This document shows, piece after piece, positions 26,081-35,388 of a stretch of 64,000 bases of DNA. Source of the stretch: Pseudomonas sp. sp1636 (lineage in GTDB: Bacteria; Pseudomonadota; Gammaproteobacteria; Pseudomonadales; Pseudomonadaceae); assembly GCF_030376615.1 (NCBI RefSeq), contig NZ_JARRAB010000003.1, forward strand, positions 62,001-126,000, given 5' to 3'. Position numbers and translations under genes: made by a program. The notes beneath the pieces are model-generated. The model did not search any database. It saw only the letters and a program-made list of their open reading frames with translations, and was not told where the DNA came from. Each line of letters starts with the position of its first letter. The first letter of the stretch is position 1.

Positions 26081-28378
26081 ATGAGTGAGATCCGCGTGCA
26101 GTTGCACAGTTGGCTGTGTTTGCAGCGCGAGGCGTTGCCTTTGGCGGTGCGCGCCGATGCCTTGTGCCGCACCCTGCAGGCCTGCCCCGAAGTGCGCCAG
26201 GTGTTCTTTCTGGGCTGGCAGCCCGGCACGGGCATCTACAGCCATGCAGGCAGCGCTGCGCATCTGCCGCCCGGTTTTGGCGACCCTTTGCAGGCCAGCG
26301 ATCAGTCGTTGTACCAGGCGTTGGCGCAGCAGCCGCGCCTGAGTCTGGCCGAGTTGCGCGGGCTGCCCTGTTGGCTGGCCGGGCGCGTGCGCCGCGCCGC
26401 CATCAGCCACGGTCAGGTGCTGGCCTTGCAGCTGGATCAGGGCCGCCCCGGGTTACTGCTGATCGAACTGCAGGAGGGGGTCAGTCTCGCTTGGCTCGAC
26501 TTCATCCACGAACTGCTGCTGGCCCTGCTGGCCAGCCTGGCGGTGCAGGCGCGCGGCAGTCCCTTGCTCGGCGCCGATCCGCAGCCGAGCCTGCTACTGG
26601 ATGCGCAGGCGCAGGCGCTGCAATTGAATGCGGCCATGCTCAGGTTGCTGGGCGAGCGGCCGTTGTCGGCGCTGGCGGCGTTTTTGCCGGTCAACGCCGC
26701 GCAACTGGTGCGCGCCTGCTTGCAGCAGGGCCGTGCCATCGAGGAGGTCGAGGCTCAGGTCGAGGGGCAGATTCTGATCTGGCTGTTCATCCCCGACCCT
26801 CTCGAACAGCGGGTACTGGCCCGCTGTCGGCTGGCCACCGCCCAGGTTCGCGCCGAACGCGAGGCGGCCAAAGCCAGCCGGCTGTACCGCCTGATCACCG
26901 AAAACACCACCGACCTGATTTCCCGGCACACCCCGGACGGGCGTTTCCTCGATGCCTCGCCGGCCAGTTGGACGCTGCTCGGCTATTGGCCCGAAGAGTT
27001 GCGCGGCACCCTGGTGCAGGCGCTGTTGCACCGCCAGGATCAGGCGCAGCTGGTGCAGCGCACCCGCGAAGCGCTGGAGCAGGAGGGTTACCACACCATG
27101 ACCTTCCGGATTGCCCACCGCGACGGCCGTTACCTGTGGTTCGAGACCGCCAGCCGGGCGATCCGCGAAACCTACACCGGGGCGGTGGTGGAAGTGGTCA
27201 GCGTGTCGCGCGACATCACCGCGCGGGTGCAGGCCGAGGAGAACAAGCGGCGCCTGGCCGAGGTGGTCGAGGCCAACACCGACCTGGTGCTGTTCATCGA
27301 GCCGGGCGGATGCCTGACCTACCTCAATCCGTCGGCCCGGCATGCCCTGAATATCGTCCCGGATCAGCCGCTGCCAGAGTTGCAGGCGTTGCTCGCCGAA
27401 GACGATGTGCAACGCCTGCAGGCCCGCGGCTGGGCCACCGCCGATAGCCGTGGCGTATGGAGCGCCGAGGCACGCCTGCTGCCGCTGGGGCCGTGCGCCC
27501 CGCTGCCGGTGTCTCTGGTGCTGCTGGCTCATCGTGGCAGTGGCGGCGAGCGTTACTACTCGCTGGTGGCCCGCGACATGACCGAACGCGAACTGCGCGA
27601 AGCCCAGCAGCGCCGCCACCAAGACGAGCTGGCGCACACCGCGCGGCTGGTCACCCTGGGCGAGCTGGCTTCGGGTATCGCCCACGAGATCAACCAGCCG
27701 CTGGCGGCGGTGGTCAACTACGCCAGCGCCAGCCAGCGCTACCTCAAGACCCTCGCGAGCAATCCGCAGGCGGCGGATAAAGTGGCCCAGGGCCTGGAAC
27801 GCATCACCGAACACGCCAACCACGCCGCCGAGGTGATCAAACGGCTGCGCGCCTTCCTGCGCAAGGGCCAGCGCCGCACCCAGGCGCTGGACATCGCCCA
27901 GGTGGCCCGCGAGGCGGTGCGTCTGTGTCAGTGGGAGGCGAGCAACTGGCAGGTGAATATCGTCGAGCAACTGGCGGATAATCTGCCGCCGGTGTATGCC
28001 GACCGGGTGCTGCTCGAACAGGTGCTGCTCAACCTGCTGCGCAACGCCATCGACGCCAACCGCGAAGCCCATCCGAACCAGCCTTCGCGTATCGAACTGA
28101 GCGCCGGCGAGCGGGGCGGCCAGTTGTGCGTCTGGGTCAGCGATCAGGGGCCGGGCGTGGCCGCGGCGCAGTTGCAGCACATCTTCACCCCGTTCTACAC
28201 CAGCAAGGCGGAGGGCCTGGGCCTGGGGCTGTCGATGAGCCGCAGCATTATCGAAGGTTTCGGCGGCGCCCTGGAGGCGCATCCGGGCAAGGCCGCCGGA
28301 CTCTGCCTGGAATGTCGGCTGCCGCTGGGCCGGGCTGACGAGGCCGCGAGCGAGAACAATCAGAGGAGCAGGGGATGA
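26081..28378 (+). CDS. bfiS: PAS-domain sensor histidine kinase, likely BfiS
   Basis: A 765-aa FixL/DctB-type kinase. Residues 1-260 are an unassigned sensing region without transmembrane helices. A PAS domain spans about 265-390 (ENTTDLISRHTPDGRF...GYWPEEL) and a second weaker one about 395-510. The HisKA H-box is GELASGIAHEINQPL with His535 as phosphorylation site, followed by N box LLNLLRNAIDANRE and G boxes SDQGPGV and GLGLGLSMS. The last 4 bp overlap the response-regulator gene. The name BfiS (biofilm initiation, PA4197) is inferred from the neighbouring ligase and regulator and from domain layout; the kinase call itself is firm. Confidence 0.9.
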   Translation: MSEIRVQLHSWLCLQREALPLAVRADALCRTLQACPEVRQVFFLGWQPGTGIYSHAGSAAHLPPGFGDPLQASDQSLYQALAQQPRLSLAELRGLPCWLAGRVRRAAISHGQVLALQLDQGRPGLLLIELQEGVSLAWLDFIHELLLALLASLAVQARGSPLLGADPQPSLLLDAQAQALQLNAAMLRLLGERPLSALAAFLPVNAAQLVRACLQQGRAIEEVEAQVEGQILIWLFIPDPLEQRVLARCRLATAQVRAEREAAKASRLYRLITENTTDLISRHTPDGRFLDASPASWTLLGYWPEELRGTLVQALLHRQDQAQLVQRTREALEQEGYHTMTFRIAHRDGRYLWFETASRAIRETYTGAVVEVVSVSRDITARVQAEENKRRLAEVVEANTDLVLFIEPGGCLTYLNPSARHALNIVPDQPLPELQALLAEDDVQRLQARGWATADSRGVWSAEARLLPLGPCAPLPVSLVLLAHRGSGGERYYSLVARDMTERELREAQQRRHQDELAHTARLVTLGELASGIAHEINQPLAAVVNYASASQRYLKTLASNPQAADKVAQGLERITEHANHAAEVIKRLRAFLRKGQRRTQALDIAQVAREAVRLCQWEASNWQVNIVEQLADNLPPVYADRVLLEQVLLNLLRNAIDANREAHPNQPSRIELSAGERGGQLCVWVSDQGPGVAAAQLQHIFTPFYTSKAEGLGLGLSMSRSIIEGFGGALEAHPGKAAGLCLECRLPLGRADEAASENNQRSRG

Positions 28379-29055
28379 GCGGGCAAGCGCAACAACAGGT
28401 GTATGTGGTCGATGATGACCAGGGCATGCTCGACTCCACGGTCTGGCTGTTGGAATCGGTGGGGCTCAAGGCCTTGCCCTTTACCAGCGGTCGGGCGTTT
28501 CTCGAGGTGTGCGCTGGCGAAACCCGCGGTTGCGTGCTGCTGGACGTGCGCATGCCCGGCATGGGTGGGCTGAATGTGCAGGAAACCCTGCGCGAGCGCG
28601 GCATCGAGATGCCGATCATCTTCGTCAGCGGCCATGCCGATGTGCCCATTGTGGTGCGCGCCTTCCGCGCCGGCGCGGTGGACTTTATCGAGAAACCCTA
28701 CAACGAGCAGTTGCTGCTCGACAGCGTGCAGCAGGCGCTGAGCCGGGTGCCGGCGACCCCGCCGGCGGATCGGCGCCTGCAGGCGGTGCAGGCGCGCCTC
28801 GCCAGCCTGACCCCGCGCGAGCGCGATGTGCTGCTGCCGCTGGTGCGCGGTTACACCAATCGCGAAGTGGCCGAGCAGCTGGCAATCAGCGTCAAGACCG
28901 TCGACCTCTACCGTTCGCGGGTGATGAAGCGCATGCAGGCCGACACCCTCGCCGACCTGGTCGGCATGGCCATCGCCGCCGGCCTGGTGGATGCCCTGCA
29001 GCTGCGCGAGCAGGCTGTTGTGGATCAGACCGCAACGGACAGACCTGTGGTCTGA
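28375..29055 (+). CDS. bfiR: FixJ/LuxR-type response regulator, likely BfiR
   Basis: A 226-aa two-domain regulator. Receiver domain: YVVDDDQGM acidic pocket, phospho-acceptor Asp57 in LLDVRMPGMGG, switch Ser/Thr in IIFVSGHAD and Lys in FIEKPYN. C-terminal LuxR helix-turn-helix: LTPRERDVLLPLVRGYTNREVAEQLAISVKTVDLYRSRVMKRM (in pieces). It overlaps the kinase gene by 4 bp, so the pair is co-translated. The most obvious targets are the divergent ligase promoter and its own. BfiR (PA4196) identity rests on the matching neighbourhood. Confidence 0.9.
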   Translation: MSGQAQQQVYVVDDDQGMLDSTVWLLESVGLKALPFTSGRAFLEVCAGETRGCVLLDVRMPGMGGLNVQETLRERGIEMPIIFVSGHADVPIVVRAFRAGAVDFIEKPYNEQLLLDSVQQALSRVPATPPADRRLQAVQARLASLTPRERDVLLPLVRGYTNREVAEQLAISVKTVDLYRSRVMKRMQADTLADLVGMAIAAGLVDALQLREQAVVDQTATDRPVV

Positions 29056-29142
29056 GCTGACTGCCGGTAAATTGCTATCATGCGTATTTTCTGGCCCTTG
29101 CCCGGCGGCGGGCCAGTGTTGGTAAACCCATCGAGTTGTTCC

Positions 29143-31794
29143 ATGATCCTGAAGTTTATCGAAAGCGCGGCTCTGCTGATCGCGCTGTGCTGGCTGCACG
29201 CCCTGAATATGCGGCATGTTCAGCGGCAACTGCTGCGCCAGCTACTTGCCGGCGGCCTGTTCGGGGCGATCTGCGTGGTCGGCATGCTGGCTCCGCTGCA
29301 GTTGCATGAAGGGCTGATCTTCGATGCGCGCACGGTGGTGCTGAGCATGGCCGGCCTGTTCGGCGGCCCTCTGGTGGCCACCATTGCCGGGCTTATGGCC
29401 GGCGCCTATCGGCTCTGGTTGGGCGGGGTGGGGGTCATTCCGGGGTTGTTCAATATCCTCATGCCGGTGCTGCTGGGCCTGGCTTATCGCGCGGCCTGCC
29501 GGCGTAATTGGCTGCGCATCGGGGTTTGGCAACTGCTGGTGTTCGGTGCGCTGGTGCATCTGTTGCTGGTGCTGAGCCTGAGCCTGCTGCCCGCCAAGGA
29601 TTTCAGCCAGGCGTTGCGGCAGGTGGCCGTGCCGATTTTTCTGGTGCTGACGCCGGCCACCCTGCTGTTGGGGCTGCTGTTGCAGGACATCTACCGGCAG
29701 GCCAGGGATCGCCAGGCCCTGCGCGAGAGCGAGGCACGCCTGCGGGCAATCAATGAGGCCAGCCCGGATCTGACCCTGCTGCTCGACGAGGAGGGGCGCT
29801 ACCTGGAAGTCATGGCTCCCGAACCCTGGCTGGACTATGGCGGCGGTGCGGGCTTGCTGGAAAAGCGCCTGACCGATGTGCTGGCCGTGGGGCAGGCGGA
29901 GAAGTTTATGGCCTTTATTGCCCGTACCCTGGCCAGCGACAGCCCGCAAACCCTTGAATACGGGATGCAGACACCGGCCGGACACCGGGTGTTCGAGGGC
30001 CGCGCCAGGCGCCTGGATACCCCGTTGCAGGGTAAGCGGGCCGTGGTGGTGATCGCCCGCGATATTACCGATAGGATCAATTTCGAGCTGGATCGGCGGA
30101 TTGCGGCGATTGCCTTCGAGTCCCAGCAGGGCATGCTGATCACCGATGCCAGCACGCGGATCCTCAAGGTCAACCAGGCCTTCTGTCAGATCAGCGGCTA
30201 CAGCGCCGCTGACGTCATCGGCCGCACCACCCAGATGCTCAGCTCCGGACGCCAGGGGCCGGAGTTCTATCAGGCCATGTGGCAGGCTCTTGCCGAGACA
30301 GGCGTTTGGGCGGGGGAGATCTGGAATCGGCGCAAGAATGGCGAAGTCTTCCCCGAGTGGCTGGTCATCAGTGCGGTGCGCGATGAGCGGGGGCGGGTCA
30401 GCAACTACGTGGCCTCGTTGGCCGATATCAGCGAGCGCAAGTGTGCCGAGGAAAAGATCAAGCACCTGGCGTTCTACGATGCCCTCACCGGGTTGCCCAA
30501 TCGGCGCCTGCTGCGCGACCGCCTGCAGCAGGCGCGGGCGTTGAGCCGGCGCAGTGGCCAGTATGCCGCGCTGGTATTCCTCGACCTCGACAACTTCAAG
30601 AATGTAAACGACTTGTATGGCCATCAGGTCGGTGACGAGCTGCTGTGCCAGGTGGCCGAGCGCTTGCGCCATAGCCTGCGTGAGCGCGACACCGTGGCCC
30701 GCCTGGGCGGCGACGAGTTCGTCGTCATGCTCGAGGGGCTGAAGAGCTGTGCCGAGGAGGCTGCCTCCCAGGTCGAGCACCTGGGCGCCAAGGTGCTGGA
30801 AACCCTGCGCCGGCCCTATCTGGCTGGCGGCCATAGCCTGTTCAGCAGTGCCAGCCTGGGCGTGGTGCTGTTCTGCGACGAGCAACACTCGGTGGACGAG
30901 TTGATGCAGCAGGCCGACTTGTCGATGTATACGGCCAAGGCCGCGGGCAAGAACGCCCTGAGTTTTTACGACCCGCAGATGCAGGAGGCGGTCAGCGCCC
31001 GCCTGCAGCTGGAGGAGGATCTACGCCGGGGGCTGCAGGACGGCGAGTTCCCCTTGTTCCTGCAACCCCAGGTGGATCAGTTGGGGCACTTGACCGGGGC
31101 CGAGGTGCTGGTGCGCTGGCAGCACCCGCAGCGCGGCTTGCTCGGGCCGGACGCGTTTATCGGCATCGCCGAGCGCAGTGGGTTGATCGAGGCCCTGGAT
31201 ATGCAGGTACTCGGCGCCGCCTGCGCGTTGCTCGCGCACTGGGCGCAACAGCCGCACAGCGCCGGCTTGAGCCTGTCGGTAAACCTCAGTGCGCGCCTGC
31301 TCTATCAGGCGGGCTTTATCGAAGCGTTGCAGCAGCTCCTGCAAGTGACTGGCGCCAACCCTCAGCGCCTCAAGCTGGAGCTGACCGAGTCATTGCTGCT
31401 GGCGGACATGCAGGAAGCCAGTACGCGCATGCAGACGCTGAGGAACATGGGTATTCGTTTCGCCATCGATGATTTCGGCACGGGCTATTCGTCCATGGCC
31501 TATCTGCAGCAGTTGCCGCTGGATCAGCTGAAGATCGATCAGTCGTTCATTGGCGAGTTGCCAAGCAATTCCAGCAGCCTGGCCATTGTGCGCGCGATTG
31601 TGGCCCTGGCAGAGAGCCTGGAGCTGGAGGTGATCGCCGAAGGCGTGGAAACCCAGGCGCAACGTGACGGCCTGCGAGCCCATGGCTGTGTGCATTATCA
31701 GGGCTACTTGTTTGGCCGGCCGATGGCCGTGGCGGATTTTACGGCCTCCGAATTGTTCCAGCTCAGGCTCGCGGCTGCGGTACGCGAAGCCTGA
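29143..31794 (+). CDS. 5TM-receptor PAS-GGDEF-EAL cyclic-di-GMP enzyme
   Basis: A membrane-anchored c-di-GMP protein of 883 aa. The N-terminus is a 5TMR-LytS-type sensor (residues about 30-190: FDARTVVLSMAGLFGGP...GAYRLWLGGVGVIPGLFNI). Two PAS domains follow (about 220-320 and 330-450), then an intact GGDEF (ARLGGDEFVVML) and an EAL domain in its EVL form (GAEVLVRW) with DDFGTGYSS and LKIDQSF. It may have both activities. ATG 29143 is chosen over 29080 because TATCAT at 29076-29081 looks like a -10 element. It lies 87 bp after the response regulator. Confidence 0.9.
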   Translation: MILKFIESAALLIALCWLHALNMRHVQRQLLRQLLAGGLFGAICVVGMLAPLQLHEGLIFDARTVVLSMAGLFGGPLVATIAGLMAGAYRLWLGGVGVIPGLFNILMPVLLGLAYRAACRRNWLRIGVWQLLVFGALVHLLLVLSLSLLPAKDFSQALRQVAVPIFLVLTPATLLLGLLLQDIYRQARDRQALRESEARLRAINEASPDLTLLLDEEGRYLEVMAPEPWLDYGGGAGLLEKRLTDVLAVGQAEKFMAFIARTLASDSPQTLEYGMQTPAGHRVFEGRARRLDTPLQGKRAVVVIARDITDRINFELDRRIAAIAFESQQGMLITDASTRILKVNQAFCQISGYSAADVIGRTTQMLSSGRQGPEFYQAMWQALAETGVWAGEIWNRRKNGEVFPEWLVISAVRDERGRVSNYVASLADISERKCAEEKIKHLAFYDALTGLPNRRLLRDRLQQARALSRRSGQYAALVFLDLDNFKNVNDLYGHQVGDELLCQVAERLRHSLRERDTVARLGGDEFVVMLEGLKSCAEEAASQVEHLGAKVLETLRRPYLAGGHSLFSSASLGVVLFCDEQHSVDELMQQADLSMYTAKAAGKNALSFYDPQMQEAVSARLQLEEDLRRGLQDGEFPLFLQPQVDQLGHLTGAEVLVRWQHPQRGLLGPDAFIGIAERSGLIEALDMQVLGAACALLAHWAQQPHSAGLSLSVNLSARLLYQAGFIEALQQLLQVTGANPQRLKLELTESLLLADMQEASTRMQTLRNMGIRFAIDDFGTGYSSMAYLQQLPLDQLKIDQSFIGELPSNSSSLAIVRAIVALAESLELEVIAEGVETQAQRDGLRAHGCVHYQGYLFGRPMAVADFTASELFQLRLAAAVREA

Positions 31795-31882
31795 ACGGCG
31801 GGGGCGGCAGGCCTGCTCGGACAGGCTTCTGAAAGCGCTCAACAGGTTGGCTAAGCCCGCGGAGCCGCGGCGCCCGCCGATG

Positions 31883-31918
31883 GTTGCCAGCGTTGCCAGC
31901 GTTGCCAGCGCTGCCAGC
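31883..31918. repeat. Four tandem copies of a 9-bp repeat
   Basis: GTTGCCAGC occurs three times in a row (31883-31909), followed by GCTGCCAGC (31910-31918). It sits between the two convergent GGDEF-EAL genes, 9 bp from the end of the - strand gene, and lies outside both coding regions. Confidence 0.85.
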
Positions 31919-31927
31919 GGCAACGGC

Positions 31928-34528
31928 TCAAGCGCCGCTTGCGCTGGCAGCCATGGGCCACTGCTCCAGTATCTGGGCCGGTCCCGGCTTGGCGAACAGA
32001 TAGCCCTGAAATCGCTGGCAGCCCAGGTGCAGCAGGGCGTCGAGCTGGGCCCGGGTTTCCACGCCTTCGGCGATCACGTGCAGATCCAGGCTGCTGCCGA
32101 GGGCGACGATGGTGCGCACGATGGCCGCATCGTTGCGGTCGCTGAGCAGGTCGCGGACGAAGGAACGATCGATTTTCAACTGGTTCAGCGGTAGGCGCTT
32201 GAGGTAGCTGAGGGAGGAATAGCCGGTGCCGAAGTCGTCCAGCGAGAAGCGCACCCCATGGGCCTTGAGCTGGCCCATCTTGTCGATCATCGCCTCCACG
32301 TCCTCGACCAACAGGCTCTCGGTCAGCTCCAGCTCCAGGCATGCGGGGTTGGCCCCGGTTTCTTCGAGGGTGGCCAGCACGTCCGCGACGAAGTCCCGGT
32401 GGTGCAGCTGCCGGGCGCTGATGTTGACCGCCAGGCTGAGTTTGGCCAGCTCGGGCCGTGTCGCCCAGCTCGCCAATTGGCGGCAGGCGCGGTGCAGGAT
32501 CCAGCGCCCCAGGGGCAGGATCAAACCGGTGCTTTCCGCCAGGGGGATGAACTCTGCCGGCGCTACCAGGCCGCGGCTGGGGTGCTGCCAGCGCACCAGG
32601 GCTTCGGCGCCGAGCAGTTGCCCCTGTTGATCGACCTGGGCTTGGTAGTGCAGGACGAACTGGCGCTCTCTCAGACCCTGGCGCAGGTCGCTTTCCAGCT
32701 TTGCGCGGGCGCTGACTTCGGTCTGCATCTCGTGGTTGAAGAATCTCAGGGTGTTGCGTCCGGCGGCCTTGGCCTTGTACATGGCCAGGTCGGCGTGCTT
32801 GAGCAGTGCATCGGCTTTGCCGTGGCATTCGGAAAACAGCGCGACGCCGATGCTGGCGGTGCTGACATGGCTGTACCCGGGCAAGTCGAAGGGGGCGGCC
32901 AGGGCCTGGAGCAGCTTGCTCGCTACAGTGTCGATCAGTTGGAGGGCTTGTTCGGGCTGCAGGCTCAGCCCCTCCAATACCAGCACGAACTCGTCGCCGC
33001 CGAGGCGGGCCAGGGTGTCCTCCGCACGCACCTGGTCGCGCAGGCGCTCGGCCACCTGCCGCAGCAGCTGGTCGCCACTGTCATGGCCGAGGCTATCGTT
33101 GAGATCCTTGAAATTGTCCAGGTCGATAAACAGCAGGGCGCCTTCGAGCTGGTTGCGTGCCGTCTGGGCCAGGGCATGCTGCAGGCGGTCGAGCAGCAGG
33201 CGGCGGTTGGCCAGGCCGGTGAGCGGGTCGTAGAACGCCAGGCGATGGATCTGTTCGAGGTTCTGCTTGTGCTCGCTGATGTCGGTGGAGATGCCGCACA
33301 GGGCATAGATGTCGCCCTCGGCATCACGTAAGGGCAGCTTGACCGAGAGGTAGGTGCGCGCGCTGCCATCCTTGCGGTTATGCAGGATTTCCTCGTACTC
33401 GACGCGTTCGCCGTGTTCCAGCACCCGTGTATCGACTTCGCGCAGTTGGGCGGCAGTGGCGCTGTCGAAGAAGGTCTCGGCGGTTTGCCCTACGGCCTGC
33501 TCCGCGGGTTGCCCCAGCAGCTCGCAGGTCGTGCGATTGAGGTACTGGTAGCGAAACTCACGATCCTTGATGTACACGTGGGGTTCGATGCTGTCGAGGA
33601 TGGTGTTCAGGCGTGCCTCGCTGGCGTATAGGTGACGGGTCTTCTCGGCCACCTGGCGGCGCAGCAGCAGGGCGCCGCCGAGGGCCAGCAGCAGCAGGGT
33701 GGACAGGCTGGCCAGGCCCCACCAGAGCGAGGTCGGAATCAGCAGCCTGGGACGTTCGCCGCCCCAGCGCTGGAGTATCTGGTAATAGACCGAGGACGAC
33801 GCGGCCTGCCAAGCCTGCAGGTGGCGGTCGATGGCGGCCAGCAGGTCGCCGTTGCCGCCCTTGCCGGTGGCGTAGAACAGCCGCGCGGGCTGGAACATGA
33901 TCGGGTTGCTGCGCAACTCGAAGTCGGGCGCGTGATAGTCGCCGAACTGCTGGTTGGCCACCGCCACGTCGGCCTGGCCCAGGGCGACCCGCTCGAAGCC
34001 TTGCTGCAGGCTGTGCACCGCAATCAGCTCGGCCTGCAGGCCGAAGCTGTCGAGCAGGGTCTTCAGGTAGTCCTGCTGGATCGAGCCGTCCAGCACCGCG
34101 ATGCGCCGGCCCTGCAGGTCGAGCACCGAGGCGAGCGTGATCTCCTCGCGGCTGTAGAGCTGCGACCAACCGAACAGCGCGGGCAGTCGATGGAAGTCGA
34201 GCAAGGCGGCGCGCGCCTCGCTGAAGGCCACATCCGGCATCAGGTCGATCGCGCCACTCTGGGTCAGCTCCAGGCAGCGCTGCCAGTCGCAAGGCACCGG
34301 CTGCAGGCGCCAGTTTTCCTGGCGGGCGATTTCGCCGAGCAGTTCGCCGAGGATGCCGGAAAGCCGGCCGTCGGCGCCCTGCATGATCTTCGGCTCGTTG
34401 GCATAGACCCCCACGCGCACCTCTCGCACTTCGGCCCAGGCGGCCGGAGCGAGGGCAAGGCCCAGCAGCAGTGAGCCGAGCAGGCGGGCGCCGTGGCGCA
34501 GCAGTGGGGGCTTCGAGGATGGCTTCAT
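31928..34528 (-). CDS. Periplasmic-binding-domain PAS-GGDEF-EAL protein
   Basis: An 866-aa c-di-GMP protein with an extracytoplasmic sensor. After a signal peptide (residues 1-32, ending APAAWAE) comes an SBP family 3 domain (about 35-260: VRVGVYANEPKIMQG, GAIDLMPDVAFSEAR), a membrane helix (LWWGLASLSTLLLLALGGALLL region, about 270-290), a PAS domain, an intact GGDEF (ARLGGDEFVLVL) and intact EAL (AEALVRW, DDFGTGYSSLSYLKRLPL). Ligand binding in the periplasm probably sets c-di-GMP turnover. Convergent with the previous gene. Start ATG 34528; the frame is open to 34591. Confidence 0.92.
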   Translation of the reverse strand: MKPSSKPPLLRHGARLLGSLLLGLALAPAAWAEVREVRVGVYANEPKIMQGADGRLSGILGELLGEIARQENWRLQPVPCDWQRCLELTQSGAIDLMPDVAFSEARAALLDFHRLPALFGWSQLYSREEITLASVLDLQGRRIAVLDGSIQQDYLKTLLDSFGLQAELIAVHSLQQGFERVALGQADVAVANQQFGDYHAPDFELRSNPIMFQPARLFYATGKGGNGDLLAAIDRHLQAWQAASSSVYYQILQRWGGERPRLLIPTSLWWGLASLSTLLLLALGGALLLRRQVAEKTRHLYASEARLNTILDSIEPHVYIKDREFRYQYLNRTTCELLGQPAEQAVGQTAETFFDSATAAQLREVDTRVLEHGERVEYEEILHNRKDGSARTYLSVKLPLRDAEGDIYALCGISTDISEHKQNLEQIHRLAFYDPLTGLANRRLLLDRLQHALAQTARNQLEGALLFIDLDNFKDLNDSLGHDSGDQLLRQVAERLRDQVRAEDTLARLGGDEFVLVLEGLSLQPEQALQLIDTVASKLLQALAAPFDLPGYSHVSTASIGVALFSECHGKADALLKHADLAMYKAKAAGRNTLRFFNHEMQTEVSARAKLESDLRQGLRERQFVLHYQAQVDQQGQLLGAEALVRWQHPSRGLVAPAEFIPLAESTGLILPLGRWILHRACRQLASWATRPELAKLSLAVNISARQLHHRDFVADVLATLEETGANPACLELELTESLLVEDVEAMIDKMGQLKAHGVRFSLDDFGTGYSSLSYLKRLPLNQLKIDRSFVRDLLSDRNDAAIVRTIVALGSSLDLHVIAEGVETRAQLDALLHLGCQRFQGYLFAKPGPAQILEQWPMAASASGA

Positions 34529-34753
34529 GCGCGTATTGCCTGCAGTCCGGTGTCTAGCTGCAACCATAGCTGGATATGCTGGCCGAGGCACCTCTGGTGC
34601 GTGCGTTAGCGGTTGTCTTCACTGTGCGCTTGTGAAAAATCCCTCGCCGACGGCAACCGCCTCCAAACGCCCGCGGCGGCCTGGCGTTAGGTGCAAAGCA
34701 ATGCGCCTTAGCGCGAACGCCTGGGGACTATCCCGCGGCGGCGCTCGATATTC

Positions 34754-35371
34754 TCACAAGCTCTGAGCCCAGCCGCGGTAGACGTAGGTCATGGGCCTGG
34801 GGCCTTTCAGGTAGCCGGTCTGCAGTTGGCCGATGCTGAAGCCGCCGGCTGCGAGCAGCGCCGGGATGTCGCGGTTGAGGTGGCAACCGCCGGCCAGGGG
34901 CTTCCAGTAGGGGGTCAGCCGGTGCTGCCAGCGCACGACCGAGGCATCCGGGGCCAGGCCGTGCTCGCAGAACAGCAGGCGGCCGCCGGGCTTGAGCACC
35001 CGGCGCATCTCTTGCAGTGCGGCCAGGGCATCCGGGATGGTGCACAGGGTGAAGGTGCAGACGATGCTGTCGAAACTGGCCACGCTGGCCTGGATCTGGC
35101 CCAGCTCCAGGGCGATCATCTCGACTGGGATGGCGATTCGCGCGGCGCGCTGGCGGGCCAGTTTCTGCATCTCGGCCGAGGGGTCGACGCCGACGATGGC
35201 GCTGACTTGCGCGGCATCGTAGAACGCCAGGTTCAGGCCGCTGCCGATGCCGATCTCCAGCACCCGGCCCTGGGCCTGGGGAATGATCTGCGCGCGGGCC
35301 TGCATCACCTCGCCCAGGCCGCAGGCGAAGTCGATCAGGTGCGGCAGGATATAACGCTCATACAGCTGCAT
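34754..35371 (-). CDS. Class I SAM-dependent methyltransferase
   Basis: A 205-aa methyltransferase of the UbiE/Methyltransf_11 type. The SAM-binding motif I is VLEIGIGSGLNL, motif II VDPSAEM, and post-motif regions FTLCTIPD and EMRRVLKPGGRLLFCEHG are typical. The N-terminus MQLYERYILPHLIDFACG marks a small subfamily common in proteobacteria; the substrate is unknown. GGAG lies upstream of ATG 35371. It shares strand and close spacing with the next two genes, which lie upstream of it. Confidence 0.92.
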   Translation of the reverse strand: MQLYERYILPHLIDFACGLGEVMQARAQIIPQAQGRVLEIGIGSGLNLAFYDAAQVSAIVGVDPSAEMQKLARQRAARIAIPVEMIALELGQIQASVASFDSIVCTFTLCTIPDALAALQEMRRVLKPGGRLLFCEHGLAPDASVVRWQHRLTPYWKPLAGGCHLNRDIPALLAAGGFSIGQLQTGYLKGPRPMTYVYRGWAQSL

Positions 35372-35388
35372 GGCACGCTCCGCCGGGC

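Noticed and set aside
29080-29142. Extended start for the 5TMR-GGDEF-EAL gene
   Set aside because: The 21 extra codons include a likely -10 element and add no domain; ATG 29143 keeps the first helix intact.
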